Source: Bacteroidaceae bacterium (GTDB lineage: Bacteria > Bacteroidota > Bacteroidia > Bacteroidales > Bacteroidaceae). From it: 49,285 nucleotides of DNA. The position numbers were made by a program, and so were the translations under genes. Below are positions 16,247 through 24,721 of the stretch, piece after piece. The notes beneath the pieces are model-generated. The model worked only from the letters and a program-made list of their open reading frames with translations, did no database searches and was not told where the DNA came from. Numbering within the stretch: position 1 is the stretch's first letter; every line of letters begins with the position of its first letter. The stretch is taken from the NCBI GenBank assembly GCA_017534535.1, contig JAFXVZ010000048.1:1-49285 (forward strand), written 5' to 3'.

Positions 16247-19216
16247 CTATTTGGCAGTGGTACACTCATTCACCAGATATACAATGCTCATGTATGGTAT
16301 GCCCGTATTGGTTTCCAAACCTATTTCGCAAGTACGACTATTGGAGTAACCCACTTCGATATGGTGCCCCTCAATTTGTGGACGAAGCTTGCGCAAAGCA
16401 TAGCGATTAACCTCTGGATGAGTGAAACCCTTGTCACCTGCAAAGCCACAACAACCTACACCCTCAGGTAGATATACATGCTCACAGCATAGACGAGCCA
16501 AGTCGATGAGGTGTTGTGATACACCCATCTCACGGGTAGAGCAGGTGAGGTGTAGCGCCACGTTCCTGCTGATGGGGTGGAACTCCAATCGGTCACGCAG
16601 GTATGTTATAATGAACTCTGCTGGTTGGTAGAGTTTCATCTTGTTAATACATTTCTTCATCCGATGCAGACATGGACTCTGGTCGCAGAGCACGGGATAG
16701 CGTCCCTCTTCTGAAGCTTCCCATAAAGCCTCCTCCAGTTCAGCCGTCTTGCGGTCAGCAATGTTGAGCATACCCTTGCTCTCCCAAATTTGTCCGCAGC
16801 ACATTTTCTCCATGCCCTGGGGGAAGATTACCTCATACCCGGCCTTTGCCAACAATTGGCAAGTCTCGTCCACCAACGAGTTCTTTACAGGGGCTCCCTT
16901 CGCCAAGCCCATAGTTTGGTTGATACAGCTGGGGAAGTAAACAACCTTTTGTTGACCTTTGATCGTTGATTGTTGACCGTCAATTTTGGGTTGTCTGATT
17001 TTTCTTGGCATGGCAGTAGTCCAAAGAGGTAAACCTACCTTGTTCAGGCCATTACAAATGCCGGTCATCAAAGATGAGCCTAAAACGGTGTGTCCCAGAT
17101 TTGCCACATCAAGTACTAGACGGAGACCTGATTTAATGCCAGCCATGTGGTTGGCGGCATACTCTCCCACTTGATAACCCATCTTGTGGTTATTCATATC
17201 CAATTGGCGAATCAAGTGCGTCAACTCGCCTGTGTTGATTTTCATCGGACAACTGGTGGCACACAAACCGTCGGCGGCACAGGTTTGGTCACCATAATAG
17301 GCATATTGCTTACGCAAGGTGGCTACACGTTCAGGATTACTTCCTGTAGATTCCAACTCACGGATCTCACGTTGTACGGCAATGCGCATGCGTGATGAGA
17401 GTGTCAAGCCACATGACATACAGTTTACCTCGCAGAACCCACACTCGATACACTTGTTGGCTCGCTTTACTTGTTCCACAGTCTCTTCAGAGGTGTGACA
17501 CTTAGGCATCTGGCTGAAGTCATAATCCAGTACTGGCAATGGTTTCAGGCACTTGATGAAGCACTCGGGGTCATCATTAAAGATTACTCCTTGGTTCAGC
17601 AGTCCTTCAGGGTCGAAGATAGCTTTCAACTCTTTCATCGCTTCGTAAGCCTTCTCTCCCCATTCATATTTCACAAATGGTGCCATATTGCGACCTGTTC
17701 CATGCTCAGCCTTCAAAGAACCATCATATTCTTCCACTAACAGACGAGCTACATCGCGCATCATCTCCGCATAGCGGTCCACCTCGTTTTGAGTCTTGAA
17801 ACTTTGGTTTAAGATGAAGTGATAATTGCCTTCAAAGGCATGTCCGTAGATACAAGCATCGCTATAGCCGTGATCGGCAATGAGTTTTTGTAATTTCACG
17901 GTAGCTTCTGGCAAGCTCTCGATGGGGAATGCCACATCCTCAATGAGGCAGGAAGTGCCTACAGGGCGTGTGCCACCTACACTGGGGAAGATGCCTGAAC
18001 GTATTGCCCAATACTTGCCATATACCTTTGGATCTTCTGTGAATTCTACTGGGATATAGAGGCGGAACTGATTCAGGCACTGAGTGATGGAAGCAATCTT
18101 ATCTAACAGCTGTTCATGGGTAGTGCCCTTGGTTTCAGTCAGGATGGCTGTCAAGTTGTGATAGTCGCCTGGTTCTACCCCTGCTATTTTTCCTGCATCT
18201 ACATCTCGCTTATATTGCAGGAACACAGGGTCGTCAACGGAGTTGAGCGACATATAGTCCAGCATCTCCGCACTCTTCACCATCAGGTTTTCTGCACTCA
18301 TCTGCATGTCCTCGTCCCCTGATTTCAACTTTTTCATAGCTACCACTGCCTCGCAACTCTCTTTCATCGTATGGAAATACACCATTGCTGAAGCCTTGAA
18401 AGGATAGTCGTGCAGCGTTTTCATAGTCACTTCCGAGAGGAAGGCTAATGTGCCCTCTGAGCCTACCAGTGAGTGAGCCATGATGTCGAACGGATCATCA
18501 TAGGCAACAAGAGGTCGTAAATTCAGACCTGTCACGTTCTTTATACCATATTTATTATGTATGCGCGTAGAGAGCTCCTCATCTGCTCTCACTTTGTCAC
18601 GCAGATTTTCTATTTTTTTTATAAATTCGGGGTGACTTTGGGCAAATGCTTCCCTGCTTTCCTTAGATCCTGTATCGAGGATAGTTCCGTCAGCCAGTAC
18701 CATGCGGGCAGATACCATCATGCGGTCGCTGTTGGCGTGCACACCACAATTCATACCAGATGCATTGTTGATGACAATGCCGCCCACCATAGCAGAGCCT
18801 ATACTGGCAGGATCGGGTGGGAACACCCTTCCGTATGGCTTTAGTATCTCATTCACCCTGGCACCCACAATGCCTGGTTGCAGGCGTATGGTCTCTTGGT
18901 TAGGACCAATCTCATATTCTTCCCAATGCTTACCTGCAACAATCAGTACGGAGTCTGTGCAGCTTTGACCTGAAAGTGAGGTACCTGCGGCACGGAAGGT
19001 GAAAGGCAGTTTATACTTGCTACACGCCTTTACAATCTTAGAAATTTCCGCTTCGCCGTCACTGCGGATCACTATTTGAGGAGTCTGCCTGTAAAAACTG
19101 GCATCGGTACCCCAACCAAGGGTTCTCAATTCATCTGTATAAATGCGCTCTATAGGGATGAATGACTTTACTTCCTGCAAAAAGTAGGTATAGTTACCAG
19201 CTAACTTAGTTGCCAT
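16247..19216 (-). CDS. FAD- and Fe-S-containing D-2-hydroxyacid (probably D-lactate) dehydrogenase
   Basis: A 989-residue fusion. The N-terminal vanillyl-alcohol-oxidase-type FAD domain has FRAAGTSLSGQS (74-85) and NASGMNCGV; a FAD-linked oxidase C-terminal domain follows, with EHGTGRNMAPFVKYEWG. Then come two 4Fe-4S motifs, CIECGFCEVNC (about 590) and CAADGLCATSC (about 645), and two CCG domains (MCCGQIW near 805, VGCCGFAGDKG near 922). This is the GlpC/YdiJ-like architecture; D-lactate and D-2-hydroxyglutarate are both known substrates of relatives. The location between lutABC and a lactate permease favours D-lactate. A short repeat-like stretch (16949-16990) encodes the linker KIDGQQSTIKGQQK between the domains. 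Confidence 0.92.
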   Translation of the reverse strand: MATKLAGNYTYFLQEVKSFIPIERIYTDELRTLGWGTDASFYRQTPQIVIRSDGEAEISKIVKACSKYKLPFTFRAAGTSLSGQSCTDSVLIVAGKHWEEYEIGPNQETIRLQPGIVGARVNEILKPYGRVFPPDPASIGSAMVGGIVINNASGMNCGVHANSDRMMVSARMVLADGTILDTGSKESREAFAQSHPEFIKKIENLRDKVRADEELSTRIHNKYGIKNVTGLNLRPLVAYDDPFDIMAHSLVGSEGTLAFLSEVTMKTLHDYPFKASAMVYFHTMKESCEAVVAMKKLKSGDEDMQMSAENLMVKSAEMLDYMSLNSVDDPVFLQYKRDVDAGKIAGVEPGDYHNLTAILTETKGTTHEQLLDKIASITQCLNQFRLYIPVEFTEDPKVYGKYWAIRSGIFPSVGGTRPVGTSCLIEDVAFPIESLPEATVKLQKLIADHGYSDACIYGHAFEGNYHFILNQSFKTQNEVDRYAEMMRDVARLLVEEYDGSLKAEHGTGRNMAPFVKYEWGEKAYEAMKELKAIFDPEGLLNQGVIFNDDPECFIKCLKPLPVLDYDFSQMPKCHTSEETVEQVKRANKCIECGFCEVNCMSCGLTLSSRMRIAVQREIRELESTGSNPERVATLRKQYAYYGDQTCAADGLCATSCPMKINTGELTHLIRQLDMNNHKMGYQVGEYAANHMAGIKSGLRLVLDVANLGHTVLGSSLMTGICNGLNKVGLPLWTTAMPRKIRQPKIDGQQSTIKGQQKVVYFPSCINQTMGLAKGAPVKNSLVDETCQLLAKAGYEVIFPQGMEKMCCGQIWESKGMLNIADRKTAELEEALWEASEEGRYPVLCDQSPCLHRMKKCINKMKLYQPAEFIITYLRDRLEFHPISRNVALHLTCSTREMGVSQHLIDLARLCCEHVYLPEGVGCCGFAGDKGFTHPEVNRYALRKLRPQIEGHHIEVGYSNSRTCEIGLETNTGIPYMSIVYLVNECTTAK

Positions 19217-19248
19217 AATATTAGTACGATTTAAGGTTTTGTTTTTTG

Positions 19249-19256
19249 CAAAGATA
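19249..19256 (-). promoter_or_regulatory. -7 promoter box for the FAD/Fe-S dehydrogenase
   Basis: The minus strand reads TATCTTTG, 33 bp upstream of the ATG at 19216. No good -33 box at the usual distance. Confidence 0.5.
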
Positions 19257-19310
19257 ATAAGTTTTTTGTCAATCTTTATTCTTTTTCCTAAAAAAGAATG
19301 GCATTATCAA

Positions 19311-19318
19311 TAATTTTG
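19311..19318 (+). promoter_or_regulatory. -7 promoter box for the lactate permease gene
   Basis: TAATTTTG matches TAnnTTTG and lies 45 bp before the GTG start at 19363. The -33 region is weak. Confidence 0.5.
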
Positions 19319-19362
19319 CTTAAATTTGAAACCTGTGAGTAATAACCTTAAATTTTAACACT

Positions 19363-20964
19363 GTGGTAGCTTTAGTTTCTGTAATCCCCATTGTCCTGCT
19401 TTTCGTGCTGATGATGGGCTTCAAGGTACCAGGATGGAAGAGTGCCTTGATTACGTTGATAGTAACCATCCTTTTGGCATTGTTTGCGGCTCCAGCTATG
19501 GGGATTGTGCCTGAGAAGTATCAAGATGTGTCAATCTATGGTGTCACTTTCTGGTCGGTTATCGAAGGAATCCTCAAGGCTTGTTTCCCCATCATCCTGA
19601 TTATCATCTGTGCAATATTCAGTTACAACATTTTGGTGGAGACCAAGGAGATTGAAACCATTAAGACACAGTTCATTCAGCTCACAGGCGATAAGGGTCT
19701 GCTGGTGTTGTTGTTGACTTGGGGCTTTGGTGGTGTATTGGAAGGTATGGCTGGTTTCGGTACAGCAGTGGCAATTCCTGCAGCTATTCTGATAGGTTTG
19801 GGCTTCAAACCTATGTTCTCGGCTGTTATCTGTTTGGTGGCCAATACAGTGGCGGTAGGCTTTGGCGCTGTGGGTCTTCCTGCTACAACCTTGGCAAATC
19901 AAGTGGCAGATGGAGTTGCTTCGCCTGAAATGCTTTGCGAGGTAGCAACTTTCATCATCCTGCAATTGTCGTTGATGTTCTTCATCACGCCATTCCTTAT
20001 TCTAATGATGACTGATCGTACCAAGGTGCTGAAGAATCTCAGCATTGCCCTCTTTGTGGGATGCTTCTCCATCATAGTGCAGTTCTGTTGCGCTTATTTC
20101 TTAGGACCTGAGACTCCAGCTATTTTGGGCTCTGTAGCTGCCATCATTGCGATGTTGATTTACAATAAGCTGTTCATTCGCGACGAGGATCCTTCTGACG
20201 AGGTAAAGGTGGAGAAGAAGACATTTGGTACCATTAAGACATTGAAGGCGTGGAGTGTGTATGGGCTCATCATCTTTTTCATCCTCATTAGCAGTAAGAT
20301 TGTTCCTCCAATAAGTGACCTGCTGAAATCCACTCTCGTTACCTCATTCCAGATGCCAGTCATTGGGAACACGTTCTCATTCGGATGGCTCTCCAATGCC
20401 GGATTGATGATTTTTCTGGGTGCTGTAATTGGTGGTATGATTCAGGGTTTGAGGTTTAGCAAGCTGATGAAGATGCTGGCAAAGACTACCTATAACTTGC
20501 AAAAAACAGCCTTGACCATCTGTTGCTTGGTGGCTTTGGCTATGCTGATGAACAATACGGGTATGACACTTGCCATCGCTACCGGCTTAGTGGCACTCAC
20601 TGGCTCTGCTTTCCCATTCTTCGCACCATTGATTGGATCGATCGGTACTTTCGTAACGGGTAGCGCAACATCGGCTAACATCCTGTTTGGTAAGCTGCAA
20701 GCTGCTGCTGCAGGCCAGCTGAACTTAGTGCACGATGCTACGTTCTTTGGTGTCAGTGGTAATGAAACCAACTGGCTGGCTGCTGCTAACTGTGCAGGGT
20801 CTGAGGGTGGTAAGCTGTTGTCTCCACAAAGTATTGCCATCGCTACAGCTGCTTGCGACATGGAAGGCCAGGATGGTGATATCATGCGTAAGACCATGCC
20901 GTTCGCTATCTTCTGGATCTTAATGAACGGACTGATGGTGTTCTTGGGATTGCATGTGTTCTAA
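19363..20964 (+). CDS. lctP: L-lactate permease (LctP family)
   Basis: A 533-residue polytopic membrane protein of the LctP/LldP family, which takes up lactate (and often glycolate) with protons. More than a dozen hydrophobic helices are seen. Characteristic stretches are VIPIVLLFVLMMGFKVPGWK at the N-terminus, TWGFGGVLEGMAGFGTAVAI, and near the end GSIGTFVTGSATSANILFGK with ETNWLAAANCAGSEGGKL. The start is GTG: an in-frame TGA at 19336 leaves no ATG upstream and the N-terminus then aligns with the family. It is divergent from the D-lactate-type dehydrogenase. A strong hairpin terminator overlaps the next gene's end. Confidence 0.95.
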   Translation: MVALVSVIPIVLLFVLMMGFKVPGWKSALITLIVTILLALFAAPAMGIVPEKYQDVSIYGVTFWSVIEGILKACFPIILIIICAIFSYNILVETKEIETIKTQFIQLTGDKGLLVLLLTWGFGGVLEGMAGFGTAVAIPAAILIGLGFKPMFSAVICLVANTVAVGFGAVGLPATTLANQVADGVASPEMLCEVATFIILQLSLMFFITPFLILMMTDRTKVLKNLSIALFVGCFSIIVQFCCAYFLGPETPAILGSVAAIIAMLIYNKLFIRDEDPSDEVKVEKKTFGTIKTLKAWSVYGLIIFFILISSKIVPPISDLLKSTLVTSFQMPVIGNTFSFGWLSNAGLMIFLGAVIGGMIQGLRFSKLMKMLAKTTYNLQKTALTICCLVALAMLMNNTGMTLAIATGLVALTGSAFPFFAPLIGSIGTFVTGSATSANILFGKLQAAAAGQLNLVHDATFFGVSGNETNWLAAANCAGSEGGKLLSPQSIAIATAACDMEGQDGDIMRKTMPFAIFWILMNGLMVFLGLHVF

Positions 20965-20973
20965 GTATATAAC

Positions 20974-21002
20974 AAGTAAGGCGGGGATACCCCGCCTTAC
21001 TT
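20974..21002. terminator. Bidirectional terminator after lctP
   Basis: AAGTAAGGCGGGG (20974-20986), loop ATA, CCCCGCCTTACTT (20990-21002): 13 perfect base pairs. It includes two bases of the stop codon of the convergent gene at 21001-21627. Confidence 0.85.
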
Positions 21003-21627
21003 ATTTACTTTCTTCTTCATTTTTACTGCGCTTCTCTTTCTTTGCCAGCATCACTACCTTATAGACAAACTCGCTCATCCATTCTTCTGAATAGCCCAGT
21101 CTTTCTTTGTAGGTGCGAATCTGCAGAGCTGTCTTCTGTTCATCGTCTTTCTTAAACACAGGTTTGGTGCAGATATCATGCACGGTATCCTGTACTGCAC
21201 TTTTGATTACGCTGGCAAACATAGATGGCACGCGTAATTTCCATTGCATCAAGTTGCTGATCATCATCATTAGGTCTCCTGTAAAGCCTTGATACATGTA
21301 CATATAAGATTGCACCTGGTTTTGGTTGCGCACATGCTTTTTGATGGAGTTATCTATCTCCTTGAAGAAATTCTCACTCATGCCATAGTCCTGCATCAGC
21401 ATCTTCTTCGATGCTGTCTTCTCACCCTGGCCTAATTTGCCGCCAGTGGTGGGAATCTTGAACAAACGCTTGAAGTTGGCCACATCAGGGATGGCACGGA
21501 TATTGGTAATGCCTAAGTTCACAGCCAGTATTGACTGGAAATAGACACGAACCAGCGACATGAAATCTTCTGCACTCTGGGCGGAAACCTCGTCTTTCTT
21601 ACCGAAAAGCTTAGAAAATATACTCAT
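21001..21627 (-). CDS. Conserved-looking cytoplasmic protein of unknown function
   Basis: A 208-residue soluble protein without signal peptide or transmembrane helix. It starts with SIFSKLFGKKDEVSAQ, has a Met- and aromatic-rich centre (VQSYMYMYQGFTGDLMMMIS) and ends in a highly charged KKEKRSKNEEESK tail. I do not recognise the family. Coding character is good (normal codon use, its own -7 box TATCTTTG on the minus strand at 21656-21663). It is a single-gene unit between the lactate permease and a divergent phosphodiesterase lipoprotein gene; neither neighbour suggests a job. Confidence 0.85.
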   Translation of the reverse strand: MSIFSKLFGKKDEVSAQSAEDFMSLVRVYFQSILAVNLGITNIRAIPDVANFKRLFKIPTTGGKLGQGEKTASKKMLMQDYGMSENFFKEIDNSIKKHVRNQNQVQSYMYMYQGFTGDLMMMISNLMQWKLRVPSMFASVIKSAVQDTVHDICTKPVFKKDDEQKTALQIRTYKERLGYSEEWMSEFVYKVVMLAKKEKRSKNEEESK

Positions 21628-21672
21628 TGTTTAAATAAGTTACAGTTTTGTGGTGCAAAGATACGTTTTTTA

Positions 21673-21704
21673 TTTGTCATTCTAACATCTTTGCCGTATT
21701 TTTG
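21673..21704 (+). promoter_or_regulatory. Promoter of the phosphodiesterase lipoprotein gene
   Basis: TTTG (21673-21676), 20 nt, TATTTTTG (21697-21704), giving a leader of about 25 nt to the ATG at 21735. It supports that start over an upstream in-frame ATG at 21648. Confidence 0.75.
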
Positions 21705-21734
21705 TGGGTACTAAACGATAAAAACCTTGATACC

Positions 21735-22655
21735 ATGAAAAAGATTTTATTCCTTTCTTGTTTGTCTGTCCTTGCTTGGATGGGCATTTCTTGCAATAGT
21801 CCACAACAACAAAAGCTGCAACCTATGGTAAAACATGTAGTGATGGTTGGCATAGATGGATGGGCGGCTCATGACCTGGCTCAGGCTCATGACATCCCCA
21901 ATATCCGCAATCTGATGGCAAATGGCAGTTATACCCTCCACAAGCGTTCTGTGTTGCCTTCAGCATCTGCCATAAACTGGGCATCTACCTTTATGGGGGC
22001 ACCTACAGAACTGCACGGATATACCAAGTGGAATTCCAAAGTGCCTGAGATTCCTGCATTGGTACAGAACAATCACAACATTTTCCCCACTATCTATTCA
22101 GTGATCCGTGAGCAAAAGCCAGAAGCTGAAACGGGTTGTACTTTCGATTGGGATGGCGTCAAGTTTGTTATTGATACGCTGGCCATTAGCCATTGGGAAT
22201 ACATCCCTGACAGCTATGTGGATATCAACAAGAACTGCACTATTGCAGAGAATTACATCAAGGAGAAGAAGCCATTCTTTTATACGGCTTACTTTGGTAC
22301 ATTAGATGAAACTGGTCATGAACATGGGTGGTACACGCCAGAGTATTATAACACCTTGGCTGAGATTGATCAGGTAATAGGTCGCCTTATCCAAGCATTG
22401 AAGGATGCGGGCATCTATGATGATACTATTTTTATAATAACCTCAGACCATGGAGGAATTGACAAGGGTCATGGTGGCATGACCATTGAAGAGCTTGAGA
22501 CTCCATTTATTGTTTGTGGCAAGGGCATCAAGAAGGGCTTTGAAACACCAGATGTGGTAATGCAGTATGATGTTCCTGCTACAATCGCCTATATCTTAGG
22601 CATCCAGCAGCCTCAGGCTTGGGTAGGTAGGCCAGTTATGAGTTTCTTTGAGTGA
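21735..22655 (+). CDS. Alkaline-phosphatase-superfamily phosphodiesterase lipoprotein (NPP-like)
   Basis: About 306 residues. Signal peptide MKKILFLSCLSVLAWMGISC, with Cys20 as the likely lipidated residue. Metal and nucleophile sites of the nucleotide pyrophosphatase/phosphodiesterase group are present: VGIDGW (Asp41), LPSASAINW with Ser78 at the nucleophile position, GTLDETGHEHG (Asp, His), TSDHGG and KGHGGM. The C-terminus ends VGRPVMSFFE. Substrate is unknown; nucleotide or phospholipid diesters are typical. It has its own promoter and its last 20 bp overlap the convergent AlbA-domain gene. Confidence 0.9.
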   Translation: MKKILFLSCLSVLAWMGISCNSPQQQKLQPMVKHVVMVGIDGWAAHDLAQAHDIPNIRNLMANGSYTLHKRSVLPSASAINWASTFMGAPTELHGYTKWNSKVPEIPALVQNNHNIFPTIYSVIREQKPEAETGCTFDWDGVKFVIDTLAISHWEYIPDSYVDINKNCTIAENYIKEKKPFFYTAYFGTLDETGHEHGWYTPEYYNTLAEIDQVIGRLIQALKDAGIYDDTIFIITSDHGGIDKGHGGMTIEELETPFIVCGKGIKKGFETPDVVMQYDVPATIAYILGIQQPQAWVGRPVMSFFE

Positions 22656-23283
22656 AATAAAACTTCTGGTCTTGGTAAACGGCTTCTACAATCCCGTATC
22701 TAATAAATCTGGCCAATAAACGGATGATTGTGTGGCGAGGAAGTCCTGACAATTTACAGCATTTGTTGAGAGACAGCAAGCGATAATCGTTTAGCAAACT
22801 CAGCAAATGCTGCTCTTTTTCTGTAAATGCTGTCAGCTCACCACGTTCACATTCGTCTTGTTGCCAATATCTTAGATGAACGGGAGTGGCTAAAATATTC
22901 TCATCAGCCACGCGAATATATGCCCACAGTTTCCCATTTTCATCTTTGGCACAAACGGGCCTTTGCTCACTGGGTTTGATATCAGCCAGTAACACTTGCT
23001 TCCCTTCCACCAGAAAGGTAGTCATCTCATAGTCAACAGCTGGCACGCAATACATTTCAGCTGCTGCTTGAATCATATATTGCTCTTCTTCAGAATGTAC
23101 ACCCGCAATCTTTCCATTATCTTTTACGCCAATCAGCAACCTACCACCATCGGTGTTGGCAAATGCCGACAACGATTTGGCAATCTTGCAGACATCGGAG
23201 ATTTCAAACTTGAAATCCTGCTGCTGATGTTCGCCCTCCTTAATCAGTTCCAATATGTAGGCTTCGCCTGTCAGCTCTTTCAT
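22636..23283 (-). CDS. AlbA_2 (Schlafen-type) domain protein
   Basis: A 215-residue cytoplasmic protein. The N-terminal AlbA_2/divergent-AAA-associated domain (about 10-135) has the typical QQDFKFEISDVCKIAKSLSAFANTDGGRLLIGVKDNG signature region and IKPSEQRPVCAKDENGKLWAYIRVADEN. A C-terminal winged-helix-like segment (about 150-210; LLSLLNDYRLLSLNKCCKLSGLPRHTI) suggests nucleic-acid binding. Proteins of this type are often annotated as putative DNA binding or regulators. The promoter -7 box (23289-23296) lies only 5 bp before the ATG, implying a nearly leaderless mRNA. It overlaps the phosphodiesterase gene tail-to-tail by 20 bp. Confidence 0.88.
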   Translation of the reverse strand: MKELTGEAYILELIKEGEHQQQDFKFEISDVCKIAKSLSAFANTDGGRLLIGVKDNGKIAGVHSEEEQYMIQAAAEMYCVPAVDYEMTTFLVEGKQVLLADIKPSEQRPVCAKDENGKLWAYIRVADENILATPVHLRYWQQDECERGELTAFTEKEQHLLSLLNDYRLLSLNKCCKLSGLPRHTIIRLLARFIRYGIVEAVYQDQKFYFTQRNS

Positions 23284-23288
23284 GCGTG

Positions 23289-23296
23289 CAAAAGTA
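23289..23296 (-). promoter_or_regulatory. -7 promoter box abutting the AlbA-domain gene
   Basis: The minus strand reads TACTTTTG and ends 5 bp upstream of the ATG at 23283, so transcription would start at or next to the start codon. The -33 element is poor. Confidence 0.5.
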
Positions 23297-23339
23297 CAAA
23301 AAATAAGCGTTCAAGCTATGACAATATGGAAAATTAATG

Positions 23340-23347
23340 TAATTTTG
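23340..23347 (+). promoter_or_regulatory. -7 promoter box for the MaoC-family gene
   Basis: TAATTTTG, 28 bp upstream of the ATG at 23376. Confidence 0.5.
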
Positions 23348-23375
23348 CATCCAGTTATCAATAAAAAACAAGAAG

Positions 23376-23846
23376 ATGAGTACAAAAGTAGTTGTAAGTA
23401 GTTTAGAGGAGTTTCAGGCTTTAGAGGGTCATCGTATCGGTGAGTCTGACTTCCTGGAGATGACACAAGAACGTATCAATATGTTCGCTGATGCAACACT
23501 CGATCATCAGTGGATTCACGTAGATCCAGAGCGTGCTAAAGTGGAGAGTCCGTATAAGACTACCATCGTGCATGGTTATTTCACCCTCTCTGTGTTGCCT
23601 TACCTATGGGGACAAATCATTGAGGTTCATAACCTGAAGATGATGGTGAACTATGGTATGGACAAAATGAAGTTTGGTCAGCCCGTACTTTCTGGACAGC
23701 GCATCCGCTTGGTAGCAGATATGAAGTCTGTGTTGAACCTGCGAGGCATTGCCAAAGCTGAAATCAACTTTTTTATTGAGATTGAAGGACAGAAGAAACA
23801 TGCCCTTGACGGCATCGCCACTTTCCTTTATTACTTTAATAATTGA
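23376..23846 (+). CDS. MaoC-family (R)-specific enoyl-CoA hydratase
   Basis: A 156-residue hot-dog-fold protein. The hydratase motif is clear: FADATLDHQWIHVDPERA, with catalytic Asp43 and His48, followed by the IVHGYFTLSVLPYL segment that lines the active site. Length fits single-domain MaoC dehydratases (about 140-160). It adds water to 2-enoyl-CoA with R stereochemistry in fatty-acid metabolism; the exact acyl substrate is not visible. A stand-alone gene, convergent with the RluA-accessory-like gene, with a TGTCAAT repeat in the gap. Confidence 0.92.
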   Translation: MSTKVVVSSLEEFQALEGHRIGESDFLEMTQERINMFADATLDHQWIHVDPERAKVESPYKTTIVHGYFTLSVLPYLWGQIIEVHNLKMMVNYGMDKMKFGQPVLSGQRIRLVADMKSVLNLRGIAKAEINFFIEIEGQKKHALDGIATFLYYFNN

Positions 23847-23867
23847 AACAAGGCTTAGCTCAGTCTT

Positions 23868-23909
23868 TCAATTGTCAATTGTCAATCGTCAATGGTCAAT
23901 TGTCAATTC
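23868..23909. repeat. Short tandem TCAATTGTCAAT-type intergenic repeat
   Basis: Five imperfect copies of a 7-10 nt unit, TCAATTGTCAATCGTCAATGG and similar. Related short repeats occur near 9003-9020, 10018-10043, 16949-16990 and 37063-37107. The stop codon of the gene at 23903-24709 lies within this tract. Confidence 0.75.
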
Positions 23910-24709
23910 AACATAAAGCTGAGAATTGCTCTACACTTCTGCTCACAAGCTGGATAGAAATGACCGTGGATTCGTTCCTCGCCTTTGGGTGAATTCCCCC
24001 ACCAGAACTCAGCCATCGCTATAGGTTGCAGTTTGTTGAGGAAAGCATATTGTAACAATTTAGGAGCGGCACATTCCCCTGCACCACCTGGAGGCATGTG
24101 CTGCTCTTGTTCTTGAAATATCTCTATCAAGTTTTTTCGTTCACCCCGACTGTTCAGCATGATGAATTGCTCAAAAAGCCAAGTTTGCAAAGCAATCGAT
24201 CGCCTCTTTCGTTCCTGCTTCAATGTAGCTACAATCTCGCTTTTATCATCTCCAGTCAACCCATCAATTATCTTGTTAATTTCACTAATCTCCCTTTCCT
24301 CTGTTTTGAAATGTCCATTGGGATTCAGCATATCATACACCGCTGGCACAAAGTAAGAAATGTCATTCTGCCTATTCAGCAGTCCTGAGAAAGCTGCCAG
24401 GAATCCCAACTTTCCTACCACATTCTTTACCACCAACACTCCGAACATTTTACCCAGTTTTAGTTCTTCGTGCCATTCGGGATGACTGTCGATAAAAAGC
24501 ATCACCTCATCCGCAGCCAATTGGCAGAGCGGATGAGGTGTGTAATTGAATGGGTCCGTAAAAACAGTCGGTAAATCAATCCCTTCAATAGAGGCACTAA
24601 ATCGATGCAGTCGGCTTACGTGCTTTTTCCCCAATCTGTTAGACTGTTGCAAAGCATTGCGTTTTGCCTCATACTCCTCATAGTGCTTTTCAAGGAAATT
24701 ATCAGCCAT
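23903..24709 (-). CDS. Stand-alone RluA-associated N-terminal domain, pseudouridine synthase domain absent
   Basis: A 268-residue cytoplasmic protein. The blocks DPFNYTPHPLCQLAADEVM, KMFGVLVVKN, GFLAAFSGLLNRQN, YFVPAVYDMLNPNGHF, GAGECAAPKLLQYAF and AMAEFWWGNSP followed by GHFYPACEQKC resemble, from memory, the roughly 300-residue N-terminal extension of long RluA-family pseudouridine synthases of Bacteroides and Vibrio. Here the protein stops at FMLN, just where the synthase domain would begin. The final Asn codon and the TGA are supplied by the TGTCAATT repeat. Either a separated accessory domain or a truncated gene; the frame is otherwise intact. Cysteines near 205, 252 and 256 could bind metal. 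Confidence 0.75.
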   Translation of the reverse strand: MADNFLEKHYEEYEAKRNALQQSNRLGKKHVSRLHRFSASIEGIDLPTVFTDPFNYTPHPLCQLAADEVMLFIDSHPEWHEELKLGKMFGVLVVKNVVGKLGFLAAFSGLLNRQNDISYFVPAVYDMLNPNGHFKTEEREISEINKIIDGLTGDDKSEIVATLKQERKRRSIALQTWLFEQFIMLNSRGERKNLIEIFQEQEQHMPPGGAGECAAPKLLQYAFLNKLQPIAMAEFWWGNSPKGEERIHGHFYPACEQKCRAILSFMLN

Positions 24710-24721
24710 GAACGCGTGTTG

